The notes under the pieces: model-generated
Told to the model about the DNA's origin: nothing
What the model saw: the letters and a program-made list of their open reading frames with translations, nothing else
The model's database searches: none
Part shown: positions 50,343 to 59,220 of the stretch, piece by piece
How positions within the stretch are numbered: the stretch's first letter is position 1
Layout: every line of letters begins with the position of its first letter
Assembly: GCA_963757065.1 (NCBI GenBank)
Contig: CAVWQC010000007.1
Span: 248,001-312,000 of the forward strand
DNA: 64,000 nucleotides
Source of the DNA: PNON01 sp963757065
GTDB lineage: Bacteria > Chloroflexota > Anaerolineae > Anaerolineales > Anaerolineaceae
Reading direction: 5' to 3'
Translations under genes and position numbers: made by a program

Positions 50343-51287
50343 CTACTGACCTACCTGATCTTCAGCTTTACCCGCATCAGGGATAAAGAGTGATTGGCCG
50401 AATTCAGCCATGCCAAAATCGGCTATGTTTTTCTGCGTTTCAGGTGAAACCATGAAATCTGCAAAGGCTTTTGCACCGGTGTAATTGACCAGCGGCCATT
50501 TATCCGGGTTAACAGTGATGACATGATAGATGTTCAGCAAGGCTTTGTCACCTTCAACGAGTACGTCCAATTGTAAAGTATCTTTCAGGGCAAGGTAAGA
50601 GGCACGGTCGGTAAAAGTGTATCCTTCTTTTTCAGTGGCAACCCGAAGCGTGTCCCCCATACCCTGACCGGTTGAGACGTACCAATCCCCTTCGGGTGTG
50701 ATCTCTGCCGACTTCCAGATGGTTAGTTCGGCTTTATTGGTACCGGAATCATCGCCACGGGTTACAAAGATGGATTTTGATTCAGCAATTTTCTTATAGG
50801 CATCCACGGCAGTTGTTAATCCTTTTATTCCAGCCGGGTCACTTGCAGGACCAACGATGATGAAATCATTGTGCATGACCAGCAGGCGGTCCTTGCCAAA
50901 TCCTTTATCCATCAGATCAAGTTCGGATTTTGGTGCGTGAACCAATAAGACGTCTGCATTACCTTCTTCGCCCATCTTCAAGGCAGCCCCGGTACCCACT
51001 GCCACCATCTTCACTTTATAACCGCTTTGTGCTTCGAATAGCGGTAGAAGTACATCCAGTAATCCTGAATCGCGTGTGCTGGTTGTTGTCGCCAGGATCA
51101 ATTCGGTGGAGGTTTTGGGGGCTTCTGTTGCCGGAACATCTGTAGCTGGCGCAGCTGCAGGAGCATCGGTTGCTGCCGGGACGGTTGTGGGAGGTGCCAC
51201 TTCAACTGTAGGTGTTGGTGCCGGTGTACAGCCAGCCAGAAGGCTCAATAAGAGAACCAAGATAAAGAACCACTTCAATTGTTTCAT
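50343..51287 (-). CDS. Tungstate-binding lipoprotein TupA-like
   Basis: Extracytoplasmic binding protein of 314 residues. Signal MKQLKWFFILVLLLSLLAGC with lipid-anchor Cys, then an Ala/Pro/Thr linker of ~40 residues. The family signature LILATTTSTRDSGLLDVLLPLFE contains the TTTS motif that contacts the oxyanion in TupA. Further motifs are GTGAALKMGEEGNADVLLVHAPKSE and SIFVTRGDDSGTNKAE. The ATG at 51287 follows AAGGAG. First gene of tupABC on the minus strand; tungstate supply fits the adjacent formate dehydrogenase and MobA. Confidence 0.93.
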   Translation of the reverse strand: MKQLKWFFILVLLLSLLAGCTPAPTPTVEVAPPTTVPAATDAPAAAPATDVPATEAPKTSTELILATTTSTRDSGLLDVLLPLFEAQSGYKVKMVAVGTGAALKMGEEGNADVLLVHAPKSELDLMDKGFGKDRLLVMHNDFIIVGPASDPAGIKGLTTAVDAYKKIAESKSIFVTRGDDSGTNKAELTIWKSAEITPEGDWYVSTGQGMGDTLRVATEKEGYTFTDRASYLALKDTLQLDVLVEGDKALLNIYHVITVNPDKWPLVNYTGAKAFADFMVSPETQKNIADFGMAEFGQSLFIPDAGKAEDQVGQ

Positions 51288-51405
51288 CAAAAACTCCTTA
51301 AGTATAGTATGTAGGGTTACAAGTATATATTAATTCATGAAAAGTGAGTAGAGGAAAGTGAGAAAAGAGAAGTGAGAAAAGAGAAGTGAAAAGTAAGAGT
51401 AACGT

Positions 51406-51423
51406 GTGATTAGTGATTAGTGG
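51406..51423. repeat. Heptamer repeat GTGATTAGTGATTAGTGG
   Basis: Two and a half copies of the ATTAGTG unit, preceded by a purine-rich stretch with four AAGTGAGAAAAGAG-like direct repeats (about 51350-51395). Confidence 0.7.
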
Positions 51424-51491
51424 AAAAAAACTGAAATTTGGGGAAATGGATTAGATATGATCCTTTGGTTGAAGTGTTATCAGGGAAAAGA

Positions 51492-51521
51492 AAAAGTAGA
51501 CTGAGGAATTAGTCTACTTTT
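51492..51521. terminator. Bidirectional intrinsic terminator
   Basis: AAAAGTAGACT (51492-51502) pairs perfectly with AGTCTACTTTT (51511-51521). It lies 42 bp after the stop of the acetyl-CoA synthetase gene and would end its minus-strand transcript. Confidence 0.85.
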
Positions 51522-51562
51522 CGTATAAATCGTAAAGTTATATATCTACGATACTTATTACA

Positions 51563-53665
51563 TCAAACAAGCCTGATGCGTACATCCACAGCAAAGGCGC
51601 CTTGTCCAGGAGCGAGCACCCGCAGCGGGTTGATCTCCATCTCAGCGATGGATGTACAATCTGCTGCCAGATGGCTCAACTTGACGAGTGCATCCACCAC
51701 AGCGGATTTATCTGCCGGGAGAATGCTGCGGAATCCATTCAACTTTTTTCCAGCCCAGGTGGCGTTGATCATTTTTTCGGCTTCATCAGGTGTCAAAGGA
51801 GCAAGTGCAAAGGCAACGTCTTTCAAACCTTCCACTTCCACCCCGCCGGAACCAAACATCATCATCGGTCCGAACATCGGATCCCGCACCATACCGGTGA
51901 TCACTTCCTGCCCTGCCGGGAGCATGCGTTGGATGTGTACGCCATCTATTTTTGCATCCGGTTTGGCTTTTCTGGCTCTGTCCATGACGGTTTTGAAACC
52001 ATCCACCACTTCAGCAGAATTTGTAAGGTTCAATAATACTCCGCCAATATCCGATTTATGGACAATATCCTCCGAAGCGACTTTGAGAACAACCGGGAAT
52101 CCGGTCTTTTCTGCCTGCTTTGCAGCTTCAGCGGTTGTTTTGCACAGGATCAGCCTGGTCGTTGAGATCTCATACGCATCGAGTAGTTTTACGGCAGTTT
52201 CTGCAGAGATAAATTCCCCTGGTCGTTCAGCAGATAGAATTTTTACTGCTTTCGATGAGGTTTTGGGTTGTACTTTCGGCTCAGGCTTGCTCAGCCTTCT
52301 GGTGATCTCGGCATAGCGGGTGACGGCACCCAACGCTGAAGCTGCCCATTCGGGAAAACGATAATCGGGAATTCTGGCAGCACGGAGGAGGGAAAGACCT
52401 TCTGCAATTTGGTTTTCTCCCATCAGGGCAAAAACGACCGGTTTTTCGTTGGATTGGATGATCGGTATCATGGATTTAACCACAGCCCCAGTGGTACTGG
52501 GTGGCGGTGGAGGCGAGATCACCAGAATGCTATCCACTCCGTCATCTTCCATTAATAATCGAAGGGCGCCACTGAATTGTTCCGGGGTAGCAGAAGCCAG
52601 CAGGTCGATGGGGTTGTTGAAACTGGCTGCGGCAGGTAAAAAGCTTTTTAATCCGGTCACAGTCGCATCTGATAATTTTGCCAACTGGAGTCCATTCAAT
52701 TCCAGGGCATCTGCTGCGGTTACACCAGGTCCGCCGGCATTCGTAATGACAGCGACATTCTTCCCCTTCGGTTTTGGGCACCAGGCTAAAGCTTTGGCCC
52801 ATTGGAATAGCTCTTCGGTGGTATTAACCCGGATCACTCCCGCTTTTTCGAATGCGGCATCAAAGGCAGCTTCAGCACCAGCCAGCGCTCCTGTATGCGA
52901 AGCGGCGGCCTTTTTGCCGCTTTCGAAGCGGCCAACCTTCAAAGCGAGGACAGGTTTTACCCGAACAGCTTCCCGGGCTTTTTCGATGAATTGCTGACCG
53001 TCTTTCACACTCTCCATATACATGGTAATGACATGGGCATGTTTGTTTGCCGCCAGGATGGGCAAAATATCGGACTCACTTACATCCACCTCATTGCCGA
53101 GGCTGATGAGGTTGGAGAGGCCGATACCCTGGCCACGGATCCAATCGATGACTGCAGCGCATATCGCCCCGGAATGTGAAATAAAGGCGATCTCACCCAC
53201 TGGCGGACCAGGCGGCTGCAGGAATGTGGTGTCCAATGGCAGGTGAGTATCCACAAGGCCGATGCAGTTTGGCCCGATCAACCTGATGCCAAATTCATTG
53301 GCAATGCGCAGGCATTCCTGCTCCAACCGGGCGCCATCTGCTCCAGTTTCCCGAAATCCCCCGGTCTGGATAATGGCAGCTTTGATTCCGCGTTTTCCGA
53401 CCTCAACGAGTGCATTGGGGACGGCTGCCGGTGGAACCAGCATGGCAGCCAGGTCAACCGGATCAGGAACCTGATCCAGGCTGGAGTAGATGGGTTTACC
53501 GAAAAGTGTATCCGCTTTCGGATTTACGAAATGGATCGCACCCTGATAACCGCTTTGGATCAGATTGCGGGCCAGCATGTATCCCAGTTTGGTTGGATCA
53601 CGAGATACACCAACAATAACGATACCTTTGGGTGAGAAGAAAGGATTCAGGGGATCAGTTTTCAT
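51563..53665 (-). CDS. Acetyl-CoA synthetase (ADP-forming), fused alpha-beta subunit
   Basis: Cytoplasmic NDP-forming acyl-CoA synthetase of 700 residues, converting acetyl-CoA, ADP and Pi to acetate, CoA and ATP. The N-terminal CoA-binding domain is GIVIVGVSRDPTKLGYMLARNLIQSGYQG. The succinyl-CoA-ligase-like domains contain GPNCIGLVDT, FISHSGAICAAVIDWI, ASHTGALAGAEAAFDAAF and ITNAGGPGVTAADALE. The C-terminal ATP-grasp beta part has GFPVVLKVASEDIVHKSDIGGV and IAEMEINPLRVL. No GNAT domain, so it is not the Pat-type fusion. The start is the ATG at 53665. It would give substrate-level ATP in acetate-forming fermentation. Confidence 0.93.
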   Translation of the reverse strand: MKTDPLNPFFSPKGIVIVGVSRDPTKLGYMLARNLIQSGYQGAIHFVNPKADTLFGKPIYSSLDQVPDPVDLAAMLVPPAAVPNALVEVGKRGIKAAIIQTGGFRETGADGARLEQECLRIANEFGIRLIGPNCIGLVDTHLPLDTTFLQPPGPPVGEIAFISHSGAICAAVIDWIRGQGIGLSNLISLGNEVDVSESDILPILAANKHAHVITMYMESVKDGQQFIEKAREAVRVKPVLALKVGRFESGKKAAASHTGALAGAEAAFDAAFEKAGVIRVNTTEELFQWAKALAWCPKPKGKNVAVITNAGGPGVTAADALELNGLQLAKLSDATVTGLKSFLPAAASFNNPIDLLASATPEQFSGALRLLMEDDGVDSILVISPPPPPSTTGAVVKSMIPIIQSNEKPVVFALMGENQIAEGLSLLRAARIPDYRFPEWAASALGAVTRYAEITRRLSKPEPKVQPKTSSKAVKILSAERPGEFISAETAVKLLDAYEISTTRLILCKTTAEAAKQAEKTGFPVVLKVASEDIVHKSDIGGVLLNLTNSAEVVDGFKTVMDRARKAKPDAKIDGVHIQRMLPAGQEVITGMVRDPMFGPMMMFGSGGVEVEGLKDVAFALAPLTPDEAEKMINATWAGKKLNGFRSILPADKSAVVDALVKLSHLAADCTSIAEMEINPLRVLAPGQGAFAVDVRIRLV

Positions 53666-53742
53666 AGAAAAATTATACAATAAGAAGAGTGATTAGTTGA
53701 CTGAAATTAAAAATTTGGAAAGTGGAGAGGAAGGTATATGAA

Positions 53743-54075
53743 ATGAAAATTGCAAAAGTAGTATCTTTTATTGGAATTCTAGCCATGACCGGGGTGATCG
53801 GATGGGCGTTTGCAACGGGCAACTTCGCTGTGGAAGGTTCAAAATTATTAGCCATGCCCTGGGGAATTGTTTCATTGGTCGATCTCTACGTGGGATTTAC
53901 CCTTTTCTCAATTTGGATCATTTATCGTGAGCAAAGTTGGGGGCGGGCGATAATTTGGGTTGTACTGATGATGACCCTTGGCTTTTTTACTGGCAGCTTG
54001 TATTTATTCATCGCTCTTCAGAAAAGCGGTGGCAATTGGAAAAAGGTTTGGCTGGGGCGTCGTTATTCTGAATAA
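53743..54075 (+). CDS. DUF1475-like small membrane protein
   Basis: 110 residues with three predicted helices: VVSFIGILAMTGVIGWAFATGNF, VSLVDLYVGFTLFSIWIIYRE and AIIWVVLMMTLGFFTGSLYLFIALQ. The DLYVGFTLFSIWIIYRE and GFFTGSLYLFIAL blocks resemble the DUF1475 family. GGAGAGGAAGG precedes; an ATG at 53738 would stop after two codons, so 53743 is the start. Function unknown. Confidence 0.75.
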   Translation: MKIAKVVSFIGILAMTGVIGWAFATGNFAVEGSKLLAMPWGIVSLVDLYVGFTLFSIWIIYREQSWGRAIIWVVLMMTLGFFTGSLYLFIALQKSGGNWKKVWLGRRYSE

Positions 54076-54089
54076 GTATTGAGTGTGAA

Positions 54090-54764
54090 TTATTTATTGG
54101 AAATTACCACTGCCGGTCGAAAACCGCCAAGAGGCGTATAGAAAGACCAGGCTTTCCGAAAATCGCCATCCGCCATCCAGAAGAGGTAATCACCACCATT
54201 AACCCAGGAATTAATGAAACCCCAGGGTTTTTGTAACCCACCAGTATCAATATGTAATGGATCGTAGGCAGCACTGATGATGGTATGCCAGGTGAGACTC
54301 ATATTGTTTGCATACGAGCTTGTACCTGTTCCCAAAGTGATGGCTGGGGCAGCATGTTTTGCCCAGCCAATGGTTACCATCACCACTGTATCCGGTTGTT
54401 GGATGAGGTCGATCAAACCGGGGTGTGTCGGGTGTGATAAGCCAACCTGGAGGGACAATCCCATGTCCTTGATCAGCCTTCGTAATAGGGATACCTGCTG
54501 GATCGGTGAAACGGGTCCATTTTTACCGAAACGGTATGGTAAGCGCTGGAAAAAATTCATCGCATCCAGTTCATCTGCCAATTCTGCAGGATCGATGACC
54601 CGCCCGGATAGAAGTTGAATTGCAGCACTAATAGAGTGCAGGGTGCAAGTATTTCCGACCTGATTGTGCTGGTATGCCGCCAAACTCTTTTCTGACATTC
54701 CAGCCAGGGTCACAGGTTTATTGTAATTAATATCATTAGACAGATCATGCTGGTTCTCAGGCAT
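54090..54764 (-). CDS. Papain-fold (C39-like) cysteine peptidase-like protein, apparently cytoplasmic
   Basis: 224 residues without a signal peptide or TM helix. A plausible catalytic triad is visible: Cys in QVGNTCTLHSISAAIQLL, His in SLTWHTIISAAYDP and Asn in WGFINSWVNGGDYLFWM, the order and spacing of papain-like enzymes. A Gln precedes the Cys by five residues. The family lies near C39_2 peptidases and BtrH-like enzymes. The substrate could be a peptide or a glutaminyl-like bond; I cannot tell. It lies tail to tail with the DUF1475-like gene. Confidence 0.65.
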   Translation of the reverse strand: MPENQHDLSNDINYNKPVTLAGMSEKSLAAYQHNQVGNTCTLHSISAAIQLLSGRVIDPAELADELDAMNFFQRLPYRFGKNGPVSPIQQVSLLRRLIKDMGLSLQVGLSHPTHPGLIDLIQQPDTVVMVTIGWAKHAAPAITLGTGTSSYANNMSLTWHTIISAAYDPLHIDTGGLQKPWGFINSWVNGGDYLFWMADGDFRKAWSFYTPLGGFRPAVVISNK

Positions 54765-54785
54765 GCATTGATTATAATTCTTACA

Positions 54786-55000
54786 AGGAAAAGTGATTAG
54801 TGAGAAGTGAGTAGGGAGAGAAGTGATTTGTGATTAGGAATTAGTGAGTAGGGAGAAGTGATTGGGAATTAGCGATTAGGCATTGCGAAATGATTGTGGT
54901 TGACAGTTTGCGGATGCAGGATGCTTATAAACAAAGGACTACCCAACTAACCAACTAATCAACTAATCAACTTATCAACTAATCTACCAATCTACTTTTC
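54786..55000. repeat. Heptamer/octamer repeat-rich intergenic tract
   Basis: About 54786-54880 holds many degenerate GTGATTAG/GTGAGTAGGGAGAA units. At 54940-55000 the complementary-strand form AACTAATC repeats at least four times with an 8-bp period, interrupted by variants. No gene fits here. The two orientations could pair into a long hairpin upstream of the NTPase gene. Confidence 0.8.
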
Positions 55001-55036
55001 CCTCCATACGAAAGTAACTTTCAAGAAAAGGTAACC

Positions 55037-55573
55037 ATGAAAAAAGTTGTTATTGCATCATCCAACCCGGTAAAAGTGAACGCCACAATGGATGGCTTTA
55101 CAGCAATGTACCCCGGAGAAGAATTCATTTTTACGGGGATAAAACTAAACCATGACATCAGTCCTCAGCCAATGAGCGATAAAGAGACCCTGCACGGTGC
55201 AGAGCATCGGTCTAAACTCTGCCAGGAACTTGTGGAAGATGCGGATTTTTGGGTAGGTCTTGAGGGCGGGGTGGAAATCGAAGGGGACGATCTGGTTGCT
55301 TTTGCCTGGATCGTCATCCGTTCCAGGGAAAGGATGAGTAAAGCTCGAACCGGTGCTTTTAACCTGCCCCCGGCGGTAGCAAAATTGGTGCTGGAGGGGA
55401 AAGAACTGGGTGAGGCTGATGATATTGTCTTTAATCGGCAGAACTCCAAGCAGGAGAATGGGGCAGTTGGTTTGTTAACTCACGATGTCATTGACCGCAA
55501 GAAGTATTACACTCACGCGGTCATCCTGGCTTTGATCCCGTTTTTGAATCCGGAACATTATCCAGTCATGTAA
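55037..55573 (+). CDS. Inosine/xanthosine triphosphatase (YjjX family)
   Basis: House-cleaning nucleotidase of 178 residues that hydrolyses ITP and XTP, keeping damaged purines out of DNA. Motifs: MKKVVIASSNPVKVNATMDGF at the start, QPMSDKETLHGAEHRSKLC, FWVGLEGGVEIEGDDLVAFAWIVI and GAVGLLTHDVIDRKKYYTHAVILALIPFLNPEHY at the end. AAAAGGTAACC precedes the ATG. It stands 84 bp before the pcrA-like gene. Confidence 0.93.
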   Translation: MKKVVIASSNPVKVNATMDGFTAMYPGEEFIFTGIKLNHDISPQPMSDKETLHGAEHRSKLCQELVEDADFWVGLEGGVEIEGDDLVAFAWIVIRSRERMSKARTGAFNLPPAVAKLVLEGKELGEADDIVFNRQNSKQENGAVGLLTHDVIDRKKYYTHAVILALIPFLNPEHYPVM

Positions 55574-55656
55574 TTTAATCCGAATTTCCATTCTCCATAT
55601 CCATTTTCGTTCTTCCAAGTTGACACTCCCATGGTCCACAGGTAGAATGATTTCCA

Positions 55657-57864
55657 ATGGACTTACTCAAAGATCTTAATCCCCAGCAAGTTAAAGCGGT
55701 TACAGTCGGCAGTGGGCCAGTTCTGGTTCTTGCCGGACCAGGGTCGGGTAAGACTCGGGTATTAACACATAGAATGGCTTACCTTATTGGAGCCATGGGG
55801 GTGCGTCCTTATAGCATCCTCGCTGTTACCTTCACCAACAAAGCCGCCCGTGAAATTGACAAACGGGTGCGGAATCTGATCCCGCACGACCTGCAGGGTA
55901 TCATGATGGGTACTTTCCACTCGGTTTGTGCCCGTATTTTACGCCGGGAAGCGGAATACCTGCCCATCAATGCCAATTATGTGATCTATGATGATGATGA
56001 TCAATCTTCGGTAGTGAAACGATCCATCCGGGAATTGAACATTGACGAGAAAATCTACAAACCCAGCAGCATATTGAATGCGATATCCCTCCTGAAGAAT
56101 GACATGATCCTCCCCGAAAATGTTCCGGTGAAGGGATATAAGGACAGTGTCGTCCAGAAAGTATATGAAAGGTATCAGCAGGTACTGGTTTCCAACAATG
56201 CGGTGGATTTCGACGACCTGCTCATTTACACAGCCCGTCTACTGCAAGAAAAGATGGAGGTGCGGGAAAGATATTCCCGCCGGTTTGAGCATATTCTGGT
56301 GGATGAATTTCAGGATACCAACATTGCCCAGTACACCTTGCTGCGCTACCTTGCTTATGTCAACAAGAATATTTATGTGGTAGGTGATGAAGACCAATCC
56401 ATCTACCGCTGGCGGGGAGCAGATTATCACAATGTTGAGCGCTTTGTCTCAGATTTCCCTGGGACGACAAAGATTCTGCTGGAACAGAACTACCGTTCCA
56501 CCCAGACGGTATTGAATGCCGCCAGGGCAGTGATCGACCGCAACCGGCACCGCACACCCAAAAAGTTGTTTACCGAACGTGGAGCTGGCGACAAGATCAA
56601 ATTGTTTGTTGCCAGGGATGACCGACAAGAAGCGGAATACATTACCCAGAAGATAGCAGAACTCATCAACAGCCGGCGGTTTAAATCGAGTGATTGTGCC
56701 ATCATGTACCGCACCAACGCTCAATCCCGATTGTTGGAAGAAGCCTTCATAAAAGCCGGGATGCCGTACCGGTTGGTGGGCGCCCAACGGTTCTATGGCC
56801 GGCGCGAGGTGAAGGATGTGATCGCTTATCTGCGCCTGGTGCATAACCCTGCGGATGAGATCAGCCTGGCTCGAGTGATCAACGTACCTCAACGCCAGAT
56901 CGGCGACAAGACATTGCAGGGGTTAATGGATTATGCTCACCAGATAGGAATTTCGGCGGGTATTGTCCTGATGGATCTACCTAAAGGGACAGATTCACCG
57001 CACTGGAACAGCCTGCCCAAAGGCGGGGTGAACCGCCTGGCAGATTTTGGCAGCCGGATGCTGGATTGGCTGGAACTAAAGAAAACTGCAACCATTTCTG
57101 AGTTGCTGCAAAAAATTCTGAACGATATCGAATACCGGACATATATCGAGGATGAGTTTGAAGAGGGTCAGGATCGCTGGGGCAACGTGGAAGAGGTGCT
57201 GCGCCTGGCTTTCGAGTTCGAAGAGCGAGGGTTGGATGCCTTCCTGGAGAGCCTTGCCCTGGTTGGCGACCAGGATACACTCCCGGATGTACCGGATGCC
57301 GTTACCATGCTGACATTGCACGCTGCCAAAGGATTGGAGTTTGGTGCGGTTTTCATTTTCGGTGTGGATGAAAAAGTGCTGCCGCACAGCCGCTCATTGG
57401 ATGATGAGGAAGAACTTCAGGAAGAACGCCGCCTGTTCTATGTGGGAATGACCCGTGCAAAAGATCAGCTCTATCTATCCAGGGCGGAATTTCGCGGCGG
57501 GTATGGTGGTATGGATTTGACTGAACCATCACGCTTCCTGGCAGATATCCCCAAGGATCTATTGAAGATCGAAGCACAGTCACCGCGTTCCTATTCATAT
57601 TCCCGGAATGGTGATAACGATTATGGCAGCCGCTCGGAGCAATCCTCTGCTTATTTATGGAAGAGTTCTTCCACTCCGGTGAAGCAGCCGGAAATGCGCT
57701 ATAAGGCTAATATGCGGGTATCGCATTCCAACTGGGGTGAGGGCTGGGTGCTGGAAAGCAAGATCATGGATGGCGACGAAGTGGTGGATGTTTCATTTGA
57801 TTCGGTGGGGCTGAAACGCCTGCTGGCTGCCCTGGCAGGGTTGACAGTGATCGAGAAGAAATAA
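55657..57864 (+). CDS. UvrD/PcrA-type ATP-dependent DNA helicase
   Basis: Superfamily 1A 3'-5' helicase of 735 residues for excision repair and replication restart. All motifs are present: Q-motif LNPQQVKAV, I GPGSGKTRVLTHR, Ia TFTNKAAREI, II VDEFQDTN, III GDEDQSIYRWRGA, IV EQNYRS, V TLHAAKGLEFGAVF and VI EERRLFYVGMTRAK. A C-terminal PcrA-like RNA polymerase-binding Tudor domain is visible (VSHSNWGEGWVLESKIMDGDEVVDVSFDSVGLKRL). The ATG at 55657 gives MDLLKDLNPQQ. Confidence 0.97.
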   Translation: MDLLKDLNPQQVKAVTVGSGPVLVLAGPGSGKTRVLTHRMAYLIGAMGVRPYSILAVTFTNKAAREIDKRVRNLIPHDLQGIMMGTFHSVCARILRREAEYLPINANYVIYDDDDQSSVVKRSIRELNIDEKIYKPSSILNAISLLKNDMILPENVPVKGYKDSVVQKVYERYQQVLVSNNAVDFDDLLIYTARLLQEKMEVRERYSRRFEHILVDEFQDTNIAQYTLLRYLAYVNKNIYVVGDEDQSIYRWRGADYHNVERFVSDFPGTTKILLEQNYRSTQTVLNAARAVIDRNRHRTPKKLFTERGAGDKIKLFVARDDRQEAEYITQKIAELINSRRFKSSDCAIMYRTNAQSRLLEEAFIKAGMPYRLVGAQRFYGRREVKDVIAYLRLVHNPADEISLARVINVPQRQIGDKTLQGLMDYAHQIGISAGIVLMDLPKGTDSPHWNSLPKGGVNRLADFGSRMLDWLELKKTATISELLQKILNDIEYRTYIEDEFEEGQDRWGNVEEVLRLAFEFEERGLDAFLESLALVGDQDTLPDVPDAVTMLTLHAAKGLEFGAVFIFGVDEKVLPHSRSLDDEEELQEERRLFYVGMTRAKDQLYLSRAEFRGGYGGMDLTEPSRFLADIPKDLLKIEAQSPRSYSYSRNGDNDYGSRSEQSSAYLWKSSSTPVKQPEMRYKANMRVSHSNWGEGWVLESKIMDGDEVVDVSFDSVGLKRLLAALAGLTVIEKK

Positions 57865-57879
57865 TATTCTTCACCTGAC

Positions 57880-58100
57880 AAGCATCTCACCACAACCTCC
57901 GCAACGGAGATACAGGAAAACAGAGACCACTGTGAAAAATTTATAACATTCAACCGCAGAGATCGCAAAGAACGCAGAGAAAAGATTACAGTAGAATATA
58001 TATATATATCGAATTTCATTTCTCCATTCTCAATTTACCAGTCAACTAATCACTAATCACTAATCACTAATCAACTTGCCAACTAATCACTCATCAATTA
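57880..58100. repeat. Intergenic tract with dispersed repeats before galE
   Basis: Contains a CGCAGAGATCGCAAAGAACG type unit (about 57955-57985), a TA microsatellite (about 57999-58012) and, at about 58040-58095, five copies of the CTAATCA heptamer including CACTAATCACTAATCACT. Non-coding. Confidence 0.7.
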
Positions 58101-58116
58101 TTTTTCCGGAGAATCC

Positions 58117-59094
58117 ATGAATATCTTTGTTACAGGTGGTGCAGGGTATATCGGGTCGGCAGCGACTGCTGCTTTGATCAAAGCAGGTCACCGGGTGACA
58201 GTCTATGATTTGTTGGTCAAAGGATATAAACAGGCGGTTCCTGTAGAAGCCCGGTTTGTTCAGGCTGATCTTTCGGATACAGAAACCTTGCAAGCCACAT
58301 TGAAAAGTGAGCATTATGATGCAGTGATGCACTTTGCTGCGTTCATCGAGGCCGGCGAAAGCATGGTCGATCCGGGAAAATTTTTCCGTAATAATTTCTC
58401 TAATTCCAATCAGCTCATCGACGCAGTGGTGAAGGCTGGAATTCCACGATTTGTTTTTTCATCCACTGCCGGGGTGTATGCCTCCTGTGATCAACCAATC
58501 AGCGAAGATAACCCGCTTGGACCTGCCAATGTTTATGGACAGACGAAGTTGATGGTGGAGCAAGCGCTGGGTTGGTACCGAAAGGTGTATGGGCTGCGAA
58601 CGGCGATCCTGCGCTACTTTAATGCAGCCGGCGCAGATGAAGATCGGGGTGAAGCCCACCAGCCGGAAAGTCACCTGATCCCGCTGGTATTGAAGGTGGC
58701 CCTCGGTCAGCGACCCGAGATCAAGATCTTCGGAACAGATTACCCCACACCGGATGGAACCAATATTCGCGATTACATTCACATCACGGACTTGGTCAGT
58801 GCGCATTTGCTGGCATTGGATGCACTGGAGAATAAGGAAAATTTGCTATACAACCTGGGGAACGGTACCGGCTATTCGGTACGGGAAGTCATCGAGACTG
58901 CCCGAAAGGTCACCGGGAAAGCAATTTCAGCTGTAGAAGCTCCACACCGGCCGGGGGATGCACCGCGCCTGGTTGCCAGCTCCGAGAAGATCCGCCGGGA
59001 GCTGGGCTGGCAGCCGAAATATCCCGGTCTGGAAGAGATCATCGCATCCGCGTGGGTGTGGCATCAGAAACGCCCGGATGGGTATTCGCAATAA
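58117..59094 (+). CDS. galE: UDP-glucose 4-epimerase
   Basis: Cytoplasmic SDR enzyme of 325 residues interconverting UDP-glucose and UDP-galactose. NAD site FVTGGAGYIGSAATAALIKAGH; SSTAGVYASCD; catalytic YGQTKLMVE; substrate loop RYFNAAGADEDRGEAHQPESHLIPLVLKVALGQRP; DGTNIRDYIHITDLVSAH. GGAGAATCC precedes the ATG. It stands alone, so its role is probably supply of UDP-galactose for surface glycans. Confidence 0.95.
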   Translation: MNIFVTGGAGYIGSAATAALIKAGHRVTVYDLLVKGYKQAVPVEARFVQADLSDTETLQATLKSEHYDAVMHFAAFIEAGESMVDPGKFFRNNFSNSNQLIDAVVKAGIPRFVFSSTAGVYASCDQPISEDNPLGPANVYGQTKLMVEQALGWYRKVYGLRTAILRYFNAAGADEDRGEAHQPESHLIPLVLKVALGQRPEIKIFGTDYPTPDGTNIRDYIHITDLVSAHLLALDALENKENLLYNLGNGTGYSVREVIETARKVTGKAISAVEAPHRPGDAPRLVASSEKIRRELGWQPKYPGLEEIIASAWVWHQKRPDGYSQ

Positions 59095-59220
59095 ATTACA
59101 TACATCTAGCAGAACGAGTTGGGAAATAAATTAGATTCAAGGTTAACAGGTAAAAATCTGGATACGTGTACCTTGAGGCCTTGTAATTTCACGCTTTATT
59201 TGAACAAATTACTCTCGTAA

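Noticed and set aside
54786..55000. CRISPR array
   Set aside because: The 7-8 bp units are contiguous and degenerate, with no spacers of even length and no cas genes nearby.
57999..58012. TA microsatellite as a replication origin element
   Set aside because: There are no DnaA boxes or replication genes around it, and the repeat is only about seven units long.
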